Notes: generated from the letters alone by a model not told the origin. A DNA stretch of 64,000 nucleotides from Flavobacterium ajazii (GCF_010614725.1 NZ_JAAEHL010000010.1:62001-126000), one strand, 5' to 3'; counted from the stretch's first letter, positions 19,366 to 29,179 are shown. Numbers and translations: made by a program.

Positions 19366-19556
19366 GAGAGTTAAAATATAATTAGTTAAAATACAATATG
19401 ATCATTTTTGTCTTATAATCCGATCTATGGAAATCGTTTAAAGACATTGAAATGGTTGAATTTTATCTTCGTTAATGGAGTTTCTTTTAATACTAAAGCA
19501 AAGAAAAAGTTTAAAAATATTTTAATTGATAACATTTGTTATCGGTTTTTTTGCAG

Positions 19557-20126
19557 CTATTTTAATCTGCTTAAATGAACAGAAGTAATATTAAGATAAG
19601 ATGCTATATAATGCTGCGGTATACGCTGAAGTATTTTAGGAAATTTTTTATTCATAGTATTATATCTTTCTAAAGGAGTCTGACCGTAGAGTGCTTTTAT
19701 TTTATCATTAATCATAAAAAAATAATCCTCAGCTATTAATCTTCCCAGTCTTTCTCCATATCTAAGTTTTGTATATATACTCTCATGCATTTCCAGAGAG
19801 ATTGTAATAACAATTGTATCTTCTAATGCCTGAATAGCGTAATGAGAAGGAGTGCGTTTTAAAAAGCTTTCGTAATCAGTTGCAAAGGTATTTTCTGTTG
19901 AAAAATGAAATGTTTTTTCATTTCCACGTTGATCTATAAAATAAGTCCTGAGCAGTCCTTTTACCACAAAATAAATGTTTTTGCAGACCGTATTTTGAAA
20001 AAGAACAATTTCTTTCTTGTTAATAGTATCAATTTTAAGCATTTGAGAACAATGCTCCCATTCAGCTTCATCAAGCTCTATATAGTTCAAAATTAATTCA
20101 CGTATACTTTCCATATTATAATCCAT
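19557..20126 (-). CDS. Crp/Fnr-family transcriptional regulator
   Basis: A 189-aa regulator with a cNMP-binding-like beta roll (FQNTVCKNIYFVVKGLLRTYF, about residues 43-63, and YAIQALEDTIVITISL) and a C-terminal HTH ending in HYIASYLNITSVHLSRLK. It resembles the other Crp-like regulator in this window but is clearly diverged. A second Met four codons in (20114) is an equally good start. It faces no obvious partner; the next gene on this strand (Xre) is about 190 nt downstream. Confidence 0.88.
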   Translation of the reverse strand: MDYNMESIRELILNYIELDEAEWEHCSQMLKIDTINKKEIVLFQNTVCKNIYFVVKGLLRTYFIDQRGNEKTFHFSTENTFATDYESFLKRTPSHYAIQALEDTIVITISLEMHESIYTKLRYGERLGRLIAEDYFFMINDKIKALYGQTPLERYNTMNKKFPKILQRIPQHYIASYLNITSVHLSRLK

Positions 20127-20464
20127 ATATACTGTATTCTCAGATTTCTTTTCAAAAATAATACGGTAGAATAATATAATTTATTATGGTGATTTAATAA
20201 AAATTTGAAATCTGTAATTGAATATCCTACAGCTCCTCTCCTGTCAAATTGCTTAATAAAATTGGGACCGGATTTAGAAATAATCCACTTATAAAACTTG
20301 TCAGTCAATAAGAAACTTAAAATAACTCTTCATTCCCAAAACAAGAAAGTTTTCAAAATCTATCATTTTGAAAACTTAACTCTAATAGTAGCAAACTGTA
20401 TGTAAAAAAATCAAGCCATTTAGTTAAAGCCTTTACTCATCATACCTGTCTTTCTTTACTTTTG
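20127..20464. other. Intergenic region with a hairpin
   Basis: An AT-rich gap between the M28 peptidase stop and the Crp-like regulator start, both on the minus strand. It holds a 13-bp perfect stem AAGTTTTCAAAAT / ATTTTGAAAACTT with a 5-nt loop (20347-20377), about 90 nt beyond the peptidase stop. There is no T-run on the minus strand next to it, so a terminator role is possible but weak. A 71-codon frame at 20093-20308 overlaps the regulator start and looks spurious. Confidence 0.5.
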
Positions 20465-21445
20465 TCAATCCTGGTTAATGAAATATAAAGTCATTGGATC
20501 ATTTGCAATTGCCAATAAAACATTATAAATATATTTTGCCACCAATGCTCCTCCTTCACTATTAATTAAATCGATATCATCCTCCGGAGTATGGTATTGC
20601 GGATGACCTCCTGTGTGAAATCCAACAGCAGCTATTGAAGACTTGTAAAACGACACATGATCTGATCCTCCCACTTCACCTGCGTGTACAACCGGGTTAA
20701 GACCACTGTTAATTCCTAATTTTTTCATTAATTCAACACCTCCAGGAAAAGTCCCGGCACCTCCCATGTAAAGTTGTTTCTCCTGGTTTAATCTCCCTAC
20801 CATATCCATATTCAGCATTACCTTTATGGCATTTTTATCAACCGGTAAATGATTAACAAAATATTTTGATCCTAATAGTCCTTCTTCTTCTCCACTGAAA
20901 GAAATAAAAATGATGCTTCTTTTAGGTCTGATCTTCGTTACTGTTAATTTTTCCAATATGCACAGCAAAGCCGAAACCCCGGATGCATTATCATCTGCCC
21001 CGTTATGAATTGCTGTAACCTCTTTCTTTTTACTGCCTGAGTTTTGTCCGCCCCATCCCCAATGATCATAATGAGCTCCTATTACTATATACTCATTTTT
21101 AAGTTTTTCATCGGAGCCTTCAAGATATCCTAAAACATTCTGAGTCGAAACACTATCGGATTTCATCTTGTTTATTCCGTCTTTCACAAAAAGCGTAAAA
21201 GGCTGATAATAACTGTTATCAAATTTTTTCAAACCGTACTTCTTAAAATACTTTTTGATATAAGCCGCAGCTTCATTATTTCCTTTGGTTCCCGGAAAAC
21301 GCCCTTCTAATTTATCTGAAGAAAGGTATTTATCATGTTTATAGAATGTTTCCGCCACACTATTTTTTTGGGCATTTGCAGCAATACCTAAAAATAATAT
21401 ACTATTGAGGATGATCTTAATTTGTATACACTTAAAAAATTTCAT
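20465..21445 (-). CDS. M28-family aminopeptidase, secreted
   Basis: A 326-aa zinc peptidase with an N-terminal signal peptide (ends near IAANA). The di-zinc ligand set of M28 is complete: His and Asp in GAHYDHWGWG and HNGADDNASGV, the catalytic Glu pair in SGEEEGLLGS, Asp in LNMDMVGRL and the final His in HPQYHTPEDD. It would remove N-terminal amino acids from peptides in the periplasm or outside the cell. Placed at the downstream end of the glycan locus, about 25 nt after the mutarotase gene, it could process the peptide part of degraded glycoproteins, which is inference. Confidence 0.93.
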   Translation of the reverse strand: MKFFKCIQIKIILNSILFLGIAANAQKNSVAETFYKHDKYLSSDKLEGRFPGTKGNNEAAAYIKKYFKKYGLKKFDNSYYQPFTLFVKDGINKMKSDSVSTQNVLGYLEGSDEKLKNEYIVIGAHYDHWGWGGQNSGSKKKEVTAIHNGADDNASGVSALLCILEKLTVTKIRPKRSIIFISFSGEEEGLLGSKYFVNHLPVDKNAIKVMLNMDMVGRLNQEKQLYMGGAGTFPGGVELMKKLGINSGLNPVVHAGEVGGSDHVSFYKSSIAAVGFHTGGHPQYHTPEDDIDLINSEGGALVAKYIYNVLLAIANDPMTLYFINQD

Positions 21446-21471
21446 AATTAAATTATTTGATAAAGGAAAGA

Positions 21472-21804
21472 CTATTTGAGTTCGAAAATCTTATCCATTA
21501 AAATCCACTTTTCTCCGGGTTTGGCTTGAGGAAGTGCTTTTTGAAATTTCCACATTAAAGTTTCCCATTCCTGAACTTTTGGATTTTCTGCATCCTTTTT
21601 TTCTTTTATTTCGAATGAAAAATCAGAATTGGCCTCAATAATCATAAACAAGCGGTCAGCAACATTATAAATCTCAAGATTGATAATTCCTGAATCTAAA
21701 ATGCTTTTCTGTATTTCGGGCCAGACGTTTTTATGAAATTCGATATATTCGGCAATTAAATCCGGGTCATTTTTTAGATCTAAGGCAAGGCAGAATTTTT
21801 GCAT
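21472..21804 (-). CDS. L-rhamnose mutarotase (RhaM/YiiL family)
   Basis: A 110-aa dimeric alpha/beta-barrel protein of the RhaM family: MQKFCLALDLKNDPDLIAEY at the start, then EFHKNVWPEIQKSILDSGI with the family His, and EWETLMWKFQKALP near the end. RhaM interconverts alpha and beta anomers of L-rhamnose. No rhaA, rhaB or rhaD is in the window, whereas two alpha-L-fucosidases and a FucP-type permease are. A role in L-fucose anomer conversion is therefore plausible but unproven. It sits 5 nt after the sialidase-like gene. Confidence 0.85.
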   Translation of the reverse strand: MQKFCLALDLKNDPDLIAEYIEFHKNVWPEIQKSILDSGIINLEIYNVADRLFMIIEANSDFSFEIKEKKDAENPKVQEWETLMWKFQKALPQAKPGEKWILMDKIFELK

Positions 21805-21809
21805 CTTTT

Positions 21810-22859
21810 TTATTTTAAATCAAAAGTTGTGTGTTTAATAAATTTACGATTATAAGTATATAAAATATGTACTTTTTTATCTGAGGTCTGAATAATGGCA
21901 GGATAACTGAATTCTCCTTCCTTTTGGTTTTCTAAATCAAACAATTTCTTCCAGTTTACACCATCTTTTGAATATTCTACATCGAGTACATTTCTTCCGT
22001 TAAACCAGTCTTTCCCCATTTTCAAAGGATTATTTACCAATAAGAATGATTTATTCGATAAAGTTACTGCATCTACTCCCGAATTCGAATTGACAACGTT
22101 TATACTATCCGTTTTCTGCCAGGTTTTGCCATTATCCTCAGACCAGCTTGAAATTAATTTATTGTGCCTGCTTCTTGATAAAATCTGAATCTCTTTATCT
22201 GAATGAATTAAAAACGTTGGTTGAATGATATCGAAATTTTTCTTATCATTAATATCAGTTATTGTCCAGCTATCTGTTGCTTCAGTATAAGTTTCTATGA
22301 ATACTCTCCACTTATTATCATCAATACTTTCGGTACTGCTTCCGCATAAAATAACACCCGGAGCAGTTTCAACTGGTTTATTTCGAATTGGTCCTAATAT
22401 GCCTTTTGGAAGGTATTTTGCCTGACTCCAGGTGTTTCCGTTATCTTTAGAAACTATCATGGCTCCAAACCATTCTCTCGGATTTTTTCCAACTTTATAA
22501 AACAAATATAAATTTTGAGCTTTACTTTTAAATAAAACCGGATTCCAGCAAGGCAGCGTATCCCCATCCTTAATTAATGGCTCAATAATTTTTTTAGGCG
22601 CTGACCATTTTTTTTCTTTATAGGAAGAAATATAAATACTAACATCTTTTGCGCCTTCATATTTTCCGCCAAACCATGCAGCCAAAAGAGTGTTAGGATC
22701 TGTTTCGACCAATGTTGAAGCATGGCTTGCTGCTGTAACAGGATTTTCTGCAATGTAATTTTGAGTGATATTAACTGCTTTTGTTTGTGCTTTCAATCCG
22801 TTAGCGGCAAAAAAAATCGCCAATAGAAATGTTATAGTATATTTTGTTTTTGATATCAT
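21810..22859 (-). CDS. Sialidase-fold (BNR/Asp-box) glycosidase-like secreted protein
   Basis: A 349-aa protein with a signal peptide (ends near GLKAQ) and a six-bladed-propeller pattern. Asp-boxes are SKDNGNTW (about 140) and SEDNGKTW (about 240), with a looser SKDGVNW later. It belongs to the BNR_2 group usually labelled exo-alpha-sialidase. The N-terminal region reads AASHASTLVETD where classical GH33 enzymes have the FRIP motif supplying the first Arg of the carboxylate-binding triad. No nanA or nanE gene is nearby. Sialic acid is therefore a doubtful substrate; a uronic acid- or deoxyhexose-linked sugar is an alternative. The next gene encodes a RhaM-type mutarotase. Confidence 0.78.
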   Translation of the reverse strand: MISKTKYTITFLLAIFFAANGLKAQTKAVNITQNYIAENPVTAASHASTLVETDPNTLLAAWFGGKYEGAKDVSIYISSYKEKKWSAPKKIIEPLIKDGDTLPCWNPVLFKSKAQNLYLFYKVGKNPREWFGAMIVSKDNGNTWSQAKYLPKGILGPIRNKPVETAPGVILCGSSTESIDDNKWRVFIETYTEATDSWTITDINDKKNFDIIQPTFLIHSDKEIQILSRSRHNKLISSWSEDNGKTWQKTDSINVVNSNSGVDAVTLSNKSFLLVNNPLKMGKDWFNGRNVLDVEYSKDGVNWKKLFDLENQKEGEFSYPAIIQTSDKKVHILYTYNRKFIKHTTFDLK

Positions 22860-22953
22860 TTAATTCTTTTTTTAATTTTTAGATGAAAGAAGCAAGATGA
22901 TAGACCTAATTAAAATCTTATTTCTTGCTTCCTTCGTCTAATACATCTTAAGT

Positions 22954-24285
22954 CTAACTATTCTTCAAACCGACTTTGTGACCAGAAATAGCATAGTAAA
23001 GGATAATAATGTAACAAGGAAGTAAAATCCAATAACCTGCTGTAGAAGCTTCTGCTGTTGCCAGAGTTTCATTTAATCCCTGTCCTACTAAATCGGCTTT
23101 ATTTAAATCTACAAATTTTCCATATAATGGAGGAATTACAGCTCCTCCGGAAATTGCCATAATCAGCAATGCTGAAGCGGTCTTTGTAAACCTGCCTAAG
23201 CCTTTTAAGGTTAAAGGCCAAATTGCCGGCCAAACCAAAGCATTTGCAATTCCTAATCCTGCAACAAAAAGAATAGAAATAAATCCTGAAGAAAATACAA
23301 TACATAATGAAAGTATAATCCCTAAAACTGCACTCGCTTTCAGCGCAAGAGCCTGGCTAATATATTTCGGAATTAAAACTACTCCGAGTCCATACGTTAT
23401 TACCATTGCTAATAGTGTGAAAGTTGTAAAAAACTTAGCATCTGTAGCAGGAAAACCTAAGGCTATACCGTATGCAATAATTGTATCACCCGCAATTACC
23501 TCAACTCCTACATACATAAAGAGCGTTAAAACGCCAAGCCATAAATGCGGAAACTGAAAAATACTGGTTTTGGTAGTCTGTCCTTCTTTGGTTTCTTTTA
23601 TTGGTTCTGCCTCTACATTTGGCAAAGGTGCTTTACGAATTAAAACCCCCAACACAAACAGAATTACTGCCATTGTGATATAAGGCGCTACAACACTATC
23701 GGCCATTGTATTTAATAATGCTGTTTTTTCTGTTTCATTTACTACGCTTAATTTTGCCTGTATTTCATCTATCCCTGATAATAAAATGGAGCCAAAAATT
23801 AGTGAGCCTAAAGCACCGGCAATTTTATTACAGATTCCCATAATTGAAATTCTTTTTGCAGCACTTTCGATTGGTCCTAAAATAGTAATATAAGGATTAG
23901 AAGCTGTTTGCAATAAAGTCATTCCTGCTCCCTGAATAAAAATTCCTGTCAGAAACATCCAGTATGTTCTGGCTTCTGCCGCTGGAATAAAGATTAAAGC
24001 TCCAAATCCCATGATAAACAATCCTAGAGACATTCCTTTTTTATATCCAATCTTTGCTAAAACATAAGATGAAGGAAGTGCCATTACGACAAAAGAAATA
24101 TAAGACGCTGATGCTACTAATAGTGACTGTGCTGATGTAAGCTCGTTTATGGTTTTCATAAACGGAATCAAGGCTCCGTTAATCCATGTTACAAATCCAA
24201 AAATAAAGAACAGACTTGCTATAATTATTATCGGAATTAAGGTTGGTTTACTTTGTGAGATTTTTGTGGTATTTGAATTAAGCAT
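22954..24285 (-). CDS. Sugar MFS transporter, FucP-like
   Basis: A 443-aa major facilitator with 12 predicted helices. Family features are FGFVTWINGALIPFMKTINELT near the N-terminus (the FucP/NagP-type helix 1), GAGMTLLQTASNPYITILGP and FGSILLSG in the middle and WPLTLKGLGRFTKTASALLIMAISGGAVIPPLYG in the C-half (quoted in separate pieces in the family). It would import a monosaccharide such as L-fucose, GlcNAc or mannose with H+ or Na+. It lies between the sialidase-like gene and susD, separated from susD by a strong terminator hairpin. Confidence 0.9.
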   Translation of the reverse strand: MLNSNTTKISQSKPTLIPIIIIASLFFIFGFVTWINGALIPFMKTINELTSAQSLLVASASYISFVVMALPSSYVLAKIGYKKGMSLGLFIMGFGALIFIPAAEARTYWMFLTGIFIQGAGMTLLQTASNPYITILGPIESAAKRISIMGICNKIAGALGSLIFGSILLSGIDEIQAKLSVVNETEKTALLNTMADSVVAPYITMAVILFVLGVLIRKAPLPNVEAEPIKETKEGQTTKTSIFQFPHLWLGVLTLFMYVGVEVIAGDTIIAYGIALGFPATDAKFFTTFTLLAMVITYGLGVVLIPKYISQALALKASAVLGIILSLCIVFSSGFISILFVAGLGIANALVWPAIWPLTLKGLGRFTKTASALLIMAISGGAVIPPLYGKFVDLNKADLVGQGLNETLATAEASTAGYWILLPCYIIILYYAISGHKVGLKNS

Positions 24286-24351
24286 TTTTTATTTATTTAA
24301 TATTTTGAATGATTTATTAAAATGGAAAATCATCATAATTGCTAATGTACC

Positions 24352-24383
24352 TATAAAACAAAAGGAGAGTTTCCTCTCCTTTT
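24352..24383 (-). terminator. Terminator or attenuator between susD and the MFS permease
   Basis: On the minus strand a perfect 10-bp stem AAAAGGAGAG / CTCTCCTTTT with a 4-nt loop is followed by GTTTTATAG. It lies 45 nt after the susD stop and about 75 nt before the permease start, so it can end or dampen transcription between susCD and the downstream genes. Confidence 0.9.
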
Positions 24384-24427
24384 GAATTTTAAGTAAAGAT
24401 TATATGACTCTTTACTCTACTAAATAA

Positions 24428-25996
24428 TTATTTTGTATCCCACCAAACTCTCGTGGCTCCGGTATCAGGACCTCCAAGAAGTGTTATTGCATTAGCAACA
24501 GCTGCTGCATTGGTACTATATTCATCAGGTAAATATGTTAAACGTCTCATTACCCCTTTACCAATTGTAGGATCTAAAGTCGTGATCAATGGATACAATA
24601 TAGCCGCATCTGTTCTGCGTAAATCAGACCATGCTTCCCATGATTCCGGGAAAAGTCCCAAATATTTTTGAACCGCAATTTGCTTCTTTTGATCACTTGC
24701 ACTGGCTGCCCAGGCTACAGGCACATTAACCGGAGGTGTAGGATCTGAGTACATACTACCGAATGTTGGTACAGCACCAGTTGTAGTACCTGCTATATAA
24801 GCATTGATAGCAGTATTATCTGTAACACCCCACTGCTGCATTGATAAACGAATACCATCTTCATAAAGAGTTTTTGCTGCTCCCGACATATTCCAACCCA
24901 ACAAAACTCCTTCTGAACGGCTAAAATTAGATTCTGAAGCCATCATTACTTCTATATTTTTTGTAACGTTATCAGAAAATGTAGTTACTTGATTTGTTCC
25001 GCTCAAATCTTTGCTCCAGGATATCGATGTTCCAATTCCGTTTGGAAGGCCAACATACTGACCTACATAAGCAGAAGTATTATCAGTAACAGGAGAAAAC
25101 CAGATTTGCATTCTTGGATCATTATATCCTTTAAGCATACTTTCCATATCAGCTGTCATACAAAACCCCCAATATTTCATAATATCAACAAAATTATTAT
25201 AAGTATCTTTAGTTACTTTATAATAAGCACTATCATCATTTGACTGCATAACACCTGCCGCTACAGCAGCTTCTGCCTGAATTTTTGCTCTTGAAGCATC
25301 TTTATCTGAAATTCTTAAAGCTAAACGCAGTCTTAATGAATTAGCAAATTTTCTCCATTTTTCAACATTTCCACTGTATATAGCATCATAATCTTTAAAT
25401 ACACCAACGGTAGTCTGCGATGTAGTACTCAAAGTTGTGTTAGCAGCTTCTAAAAGTTTGAAAAAATCAGCATACATGTCTTCCTGTGAATCATAAGCTA
25501 CCGTTGAACCTCCAATTCCAGCCTGAGAATAAGGAACCGGTCCCCATTCATCTGTAAATCTATGAAACATATATACTTTCCAGATATCTAAAATAGCTGT
25601 AGCTTCTGCATTGCCATTAGCAGCTTTATAACTATTTAGCAAAGATGGAACCGCCAGAGTATAAAATCTCAACCAGCCTCTGCTTCTCCATCCATCATTG
25701 ATTCCGTTAACATCAGTAGCAGCCCCGCCTGTATAACCCATATAATGTGTAAAAATCATTGAATGTAATGCTGTTGCCAGTCCATATGTTCCATAATCAT
25801 CACCAGGAAGACTCCATGAAGCATTTCCTATTCCTTTATATAAGGCATTTGCGAAGGCAGGCCCTGCCATAGTAGCATCTAACTGATCAGATGTAAGCGT
25901 ATTTGGATTTGTATTAGTTTCATCAAAATCCGAAGTACATCCTGTTATCTGAAACAGAAAAACGATTGCAAAAAATTTGATTATATTATTTTTCAT
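24428..25996 (-). CDS. SusD/RagB-like nutrient-binding outer membrane lipoprotein
   Basis: A 522-aa surface lipoprotein with lipobox ITGC (Cys20) and the N-terminal TNPNTLTSDQL typical of the SusD_2 (PF12771) subgroup. The tetratricopeptide-like helices include LDIWKVYMFHRFTDEWGPVPYSQA, and the C-terminus has QKYLGLFPESWEAWSDLRRTD, a strong SusD signature (given in family terms). It pairs with the SusC protein encoded 11 nt upstream to capture oligosaccharides or glycopeptides at the cell surface. The direct ligand is not readable from sequence. Confidence 0.95.
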   Translation of the reverse strand: MKNNIIKFFAIVFLFQITGCTSDFDETNTNPNTLTSDQLDATMAGPAFANALYKGIGNASWSLPGDDYGTYGLATALHSMIFTHYMGYTGGAATDVNGINDGWRSRGWLRFYTLAVPSLLNSYKAANGNAEATAILDIWKVYMFHRFTDEWGPVPYSQAGIGGSTVAYDSQEDMYADFFKLLEAANTTLSTTSQTTVGVFKDYDAIYSGNVEKWRKFANSLRLRLALRISDKDASRAKIQAEAAVAAGVMQSNDDSAYYKVTKDTYNNFVDIMKYWGFCMTADMESMLKGYNDPRMQIWFSPVTDNTSAYVGQYVGLPNGIGTSISWSKDLSGTNQVTTFSDNVTKNIEVMMASESNFSRSEGVLLGWNMSGAAKTLYEDGIRLSMQQWGVTDNTAINAYIAGTTTGAVPTFGSMYSDPTPPVNVPVAWAASASDQKKQIAVQKYLGLFPESWEAWSDLRRTDAAILYPLITTLDPTIGKGVMRRLTYLPDEYSTNAAAVANAITLLGGPDTGATRVWWDTK

Positions 25997-26007
25997 GTTT
26001 TATTTTT

Positions 26008-29000
26008 TTAAAAGTTGAATTTCGCATTAAATCCAAAATCTCTGGTAGTTGGAATATTGTAAGATTCTATTCCCTGAAGGTTTCCAACACTTACACCTTG
26101 TTCCGGATCAAAGTATTTAGCTTTATTAACAAAGAAAAACAGGTTTCTTCCAACGATAGATAAATCAATACCTGTAAATGGAGAATTTCTTAGTAATTTA
26201 CTTGGTAATGAATACCCTAAAACTACTTCTCTCAATCTGATATTTGTTGCATCGTAAACAAAGTCTTCTGCAGATCTAGGGTCTCTGCTTGCAACTTGTG
26301 TCCAATAATTTTCAGCTGTAATTGATGTTGTATTTGGCGAATAAGTACCATTTCCGTTATCAACAACTCCATCAACTACAAAACCATCTCTTCCGTTCAG
26401 GGTAATATCACTTACTCCTGCTCCGGTCATTCTTGCCTGAGAATAAGAAATTACATTACCGCCAATACGAAAATCAACCAGGAAACTAAGACTAAAATCT
26501 TTGTATTTGAATTTATTTTGCAAACCGGCAGTCCAGTCAGGGTTAAAATTCCCGGCAAGAACACTAAATCCTGAAGTAAACAATGGTAAACCGGTCGTTC
26601 CATCAACAATAATTTGTCCGTCAGCATTACGCTGGTAACCACGAATATACAAATCCCCATAATCACCTCCTTTTTTTACAATAGTTTGTGCCAATCTTTC
26701 GTAACCTGTAGCAAGATTTAGTTCCGTTCGATCTTCAAAAATACTCAAAACTTTAGTTCTGTAAGTAGCGAAGTTAGCAGTTGCATCCCATGAAAACTTA
26801 TTACCTTCTACAATATTAGCATTTAAAACTACCTCAATACCTTTGTTTTGAATTTCTCCACCATTTACTACCTGTTTATCAAAACCTGATGATGGAGGTA
26901 AATTGATTGTAAAAATCTGATCTTTTGTATTGGTTTGGAACCAAGTGAAATCTAAACCAATTTTATTATTGAAAAGACGTGTATTCACACCAAACTCCAT
27001 AGAAGAAGAAATTTCCGGTTTAAGATTAGGGTTACTAAGTAAAGTAGAAGATTGTACTACTCCTCCGTTAAAACCATAATAACTAAGCTGATCAGCTAAA
27101 AGATATGGGTTTGTATCATTTCCTACCTGTGCATAAGACCCTCTTACTTTTAAGAATGAAAGAACATCAGATTTAATATCAACCATATCCGTAATTATCC
27201 CCGTTAGACCAACAGAAGGATAGAAGAAAGATCTGTTGTCTGCAGGTAAAGCAGATGACCAGTCATTACGAGCTGTAAGATCTAAATATAAATAATCTTT
27301 ATAAGAAAGCTGTGACGATCCGTACAATGAATTAATTTTCTTTTTACTATAATCAGGAGTAACCGTAGTTGACTGAAGGTTAGTAAGTGTAAAAAAGTTT
27401 CTTTTGGTTAAAGTCCCTCCACTGCTTAATCCCTCACGTTTTTGAACTAAAGCATTTCCTCCGGCATTAACATTTAATTTAAAATCTCCGAATTGTTTTT
27501 TATAAGCCAAAAGGAAATCAGTATTTAATTCTGTATTATCTGAAATTGACTCAGAATAGCTGCCGTAATCCTGATTAAGTATTGCAACTGATGCATAACG
27601 GGCAACTTTAGCTTTGTTTGTAGCCTGATCGATACCAGTTCTTACCATTAAACTTAAGTCTTTTGTAATGTCATAAGTTAATGACGTAAAAGCAATAATT
27701 CTGTTTCTTTCGTCTGCTCTTAAATTTCTTTTAGCAAGCCAGAAAGGATTTGCTCCAAGAGTACTTAAACTATTATCACCATTAATATAATTATATCTTA
27801 TTTGTCCTGCATCATCAATATATTCGAAATCTTTATACTGATCATAACGTAAATTTCTTGGCATAGTATAAAGTGCTTCACCAATCCCTCCTTCACCTGC
27901 ACCTACTGCATTTTCAATTTTTTGAGTGATGTAATTTACTTTAGTATCTAATTTAAACTTATCAGTCAGATTACTTGTTAATCGCAAATTAAAATTATGT
28001 CTTTTCAAATCATTCCCCATTACAATACCTTTAGCATCTGTACTTGTATAAGAGAAATACCCCTGGGTTTTATCATTTCCCATTGATGCTGTCAGGTTAT
28101 TTGATAAACTGTAACCTGTCTTAAAAAAATCTGTTGCATTATTTGGCTGTGGAGTAAATGCATAAGTAGCAGGTCCTGCGTAATTAGGATTATCCACAAG
28201 CTGCCATGCTGCAACTTGCTGTCCTTCCATTTTAGGTCCCCAACTGTTTACAGAAGCAGCATTATAAACTCCTCCATTCCCCTGACCGTATACATCTTGC
28301 TGATTTAATAAATTATATGCAGAAGAAGCCATAAAGTTTGAAGATACAGAAATATTAGCTTTACCATTCTTAGATCCTTTTTTAGTAGTAATAACAATAA
28401 CTCCATTACTTGCACGTGAACCGTATAATGCTGCGGCAGAAGGACCTTTCAATACGTTCATAGATTCAATATCCTCCGGATTAATGTTTGAGATACCATC
28501 AAAGCTGGTTGTTCCTCCAATATCTGTAGCAGGCGAAGTAACAGTATTATCCATAGGGATACCATCAATTACAAATAGTGGCTGGTTATTTCCTGTAAGT
28601 GATCGGTTACCTCTAAGCGTAATTCTGGAAGAACCACCTACTCCGGTACCAGTAGTAGAGAAATTAAGACCAGCAACTTTACCAGAAAGGGAGTTTGCTA
28701 CATTCAGTGATCTCGCCTGAGAAAGCTCCTGGGTAGAAACTGTCTGAGCTGAATAACTTAAAGACTTTTTCTCTCTTTTAATCCCCAAAGCAGTTACTAC
28801 TACTTCAGATAATTGTTGATTGCTGGCACCTAAGGTAACATTAATAGTCGTTAATCCTCCAACAGGCACTTCTTTAGTAGCACTACCTACATAAGTAAAT
28901 ACCAAAATTGCTGATTGATTTGGAACCGTGATACTGTATTTTCCATCAAAGTCTGATGATGTACTACTTTTTGTTCCTTTAACAACAACATTTGCTCCCG

Positions 29001-29118
29001 GGATTGGCATTCCGCTCGCGTCTGTGATTGTTCCCGTTACTGCTGACGTTTGAGCCTGAAGGTTCTGAAACCCAAACAGGAAAAACAAGAACAGTAATTT
29101 TAGTACGTTTTGATTCAT
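26008..29118 (-). CDS. SusC/RagA-family TonB-linked outer membrane protein
   Basis: A 1036-aa TonB-dependent transporter. Order of parts: signal peptide (ends FQNLQAQ), carboxypeptidase-D-regulatory-like domain (about 25-100, VTGTITDASGMPIPGANV and FDGKYSI), TonB-box-like segment EVVVTALGIKRE, plug domain (ITLRGNRSLTGNNQPLFVIDG, SMNVLKGPSAAALYGSRASNGV) and a 22-strand barrel ending in a terminal aromatic (NAKFNF). No N-terminal STN domain is present, so it is not linked to a FecI/FecR-type relay. It is the first gene of the susCD unit and has the shared upstream element about 62 nt before its start. Confidence 0.97.
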   Translation of the reverse strand: MNQNVLKLLFLFFLFGFQNLQAQTSAVTGTITDASGMPIPGANVVVKGTKSSTSSDFDGKYSITVPNQSAILVFTYVGSATKEVPVGGLTTINVTLGASNQQLSEVVVTALGIKREKKSLSYSAQTVSTQELSQARSLNVANSLSGKVAGLNFSTTGTGVGGSSRITLRGNRSLTGNNQPLFVIDGIPMDNTVTSPATDIGGTTSFDGISNINPEDIESMNVLKGPSAAALYGSRASNGVIVITTKKGSKNGKANISVSSNFMASSAYNLLNQQDVYGQGNGGVYNAASVNSWGPKMEGQQVAAWQLVDNPNYAGPATYAFTPQPNNATDFFKTGYSLSNNLTASMGNDKTQGYFSYTSTDAKGIVMGNDLKRHNFNLRLTSNLTDKFKLDTKVNYITQKIENAVGAGEGGIGEALYTMPRNLRYDQYKDFEYIDDAGQIRYNYINGDNSLSTLGANPFWLAKRNLRADERNRIIAFTSLTYDITKDLSLMVRTGIDQATNKAKVARYASVAILNQDYGSYSESISDNTELNTDFLLAYKKQFGDFKLNVNAGGNALVQKREGLSSGGTLTKRNFFTLTNLQSTTVTPDYSKKKINSLYGSSQLSYKDYLYLDLTARNDWSSALPADNRSFFYPSVGLTGIITDMVDIKSDVLSFLKVRGSYAQVGNDTNPYLLADQLSYYGFNGGVVQSSTLLSNPNLKPEISSSMEFGVNTRLFNNKIGLDFTWFQTNTKDQIFTINLPPSSGFDKQVVNGGEIQNKGIEVVLNANIVEGNKFSWDATANFATYRTKVLSIFEDRTELNLATGYERLAQTIVKKGGDYGDLYIRGYQRNADGQIIVDGTTGLPLFTSGFSVLAGNFNPDWTAGLQNKFKYKDFSLSFLVDFRIGGNVISYSQARMTGAGVSDITLNGRDGFVVDGVVDNGNGTYSPNTTSITAENYWTQVASRDPRSAEDFVYDATNIRLREVVLGYSLPSKLLRNSPFTGIDLSIVGRNLFFFVNKAKYFDPEQGVSVGNLQGIESYNIPTTRDFGFNAKFNF

Positions 29119-29179
29119 AGTTTAATTGTTTTTTGAGTTAATAACATGTTAAATTTAGGAATCCGTTTCGTTAACAAAA

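Noticed and set aside
20093..20308. 71-codon frame upstream of the Crp-like regulator on the minus strand
   Set aside because: It overlaps the regulator start, has no recognisable motif and looks like chance in AT-rich sequence.
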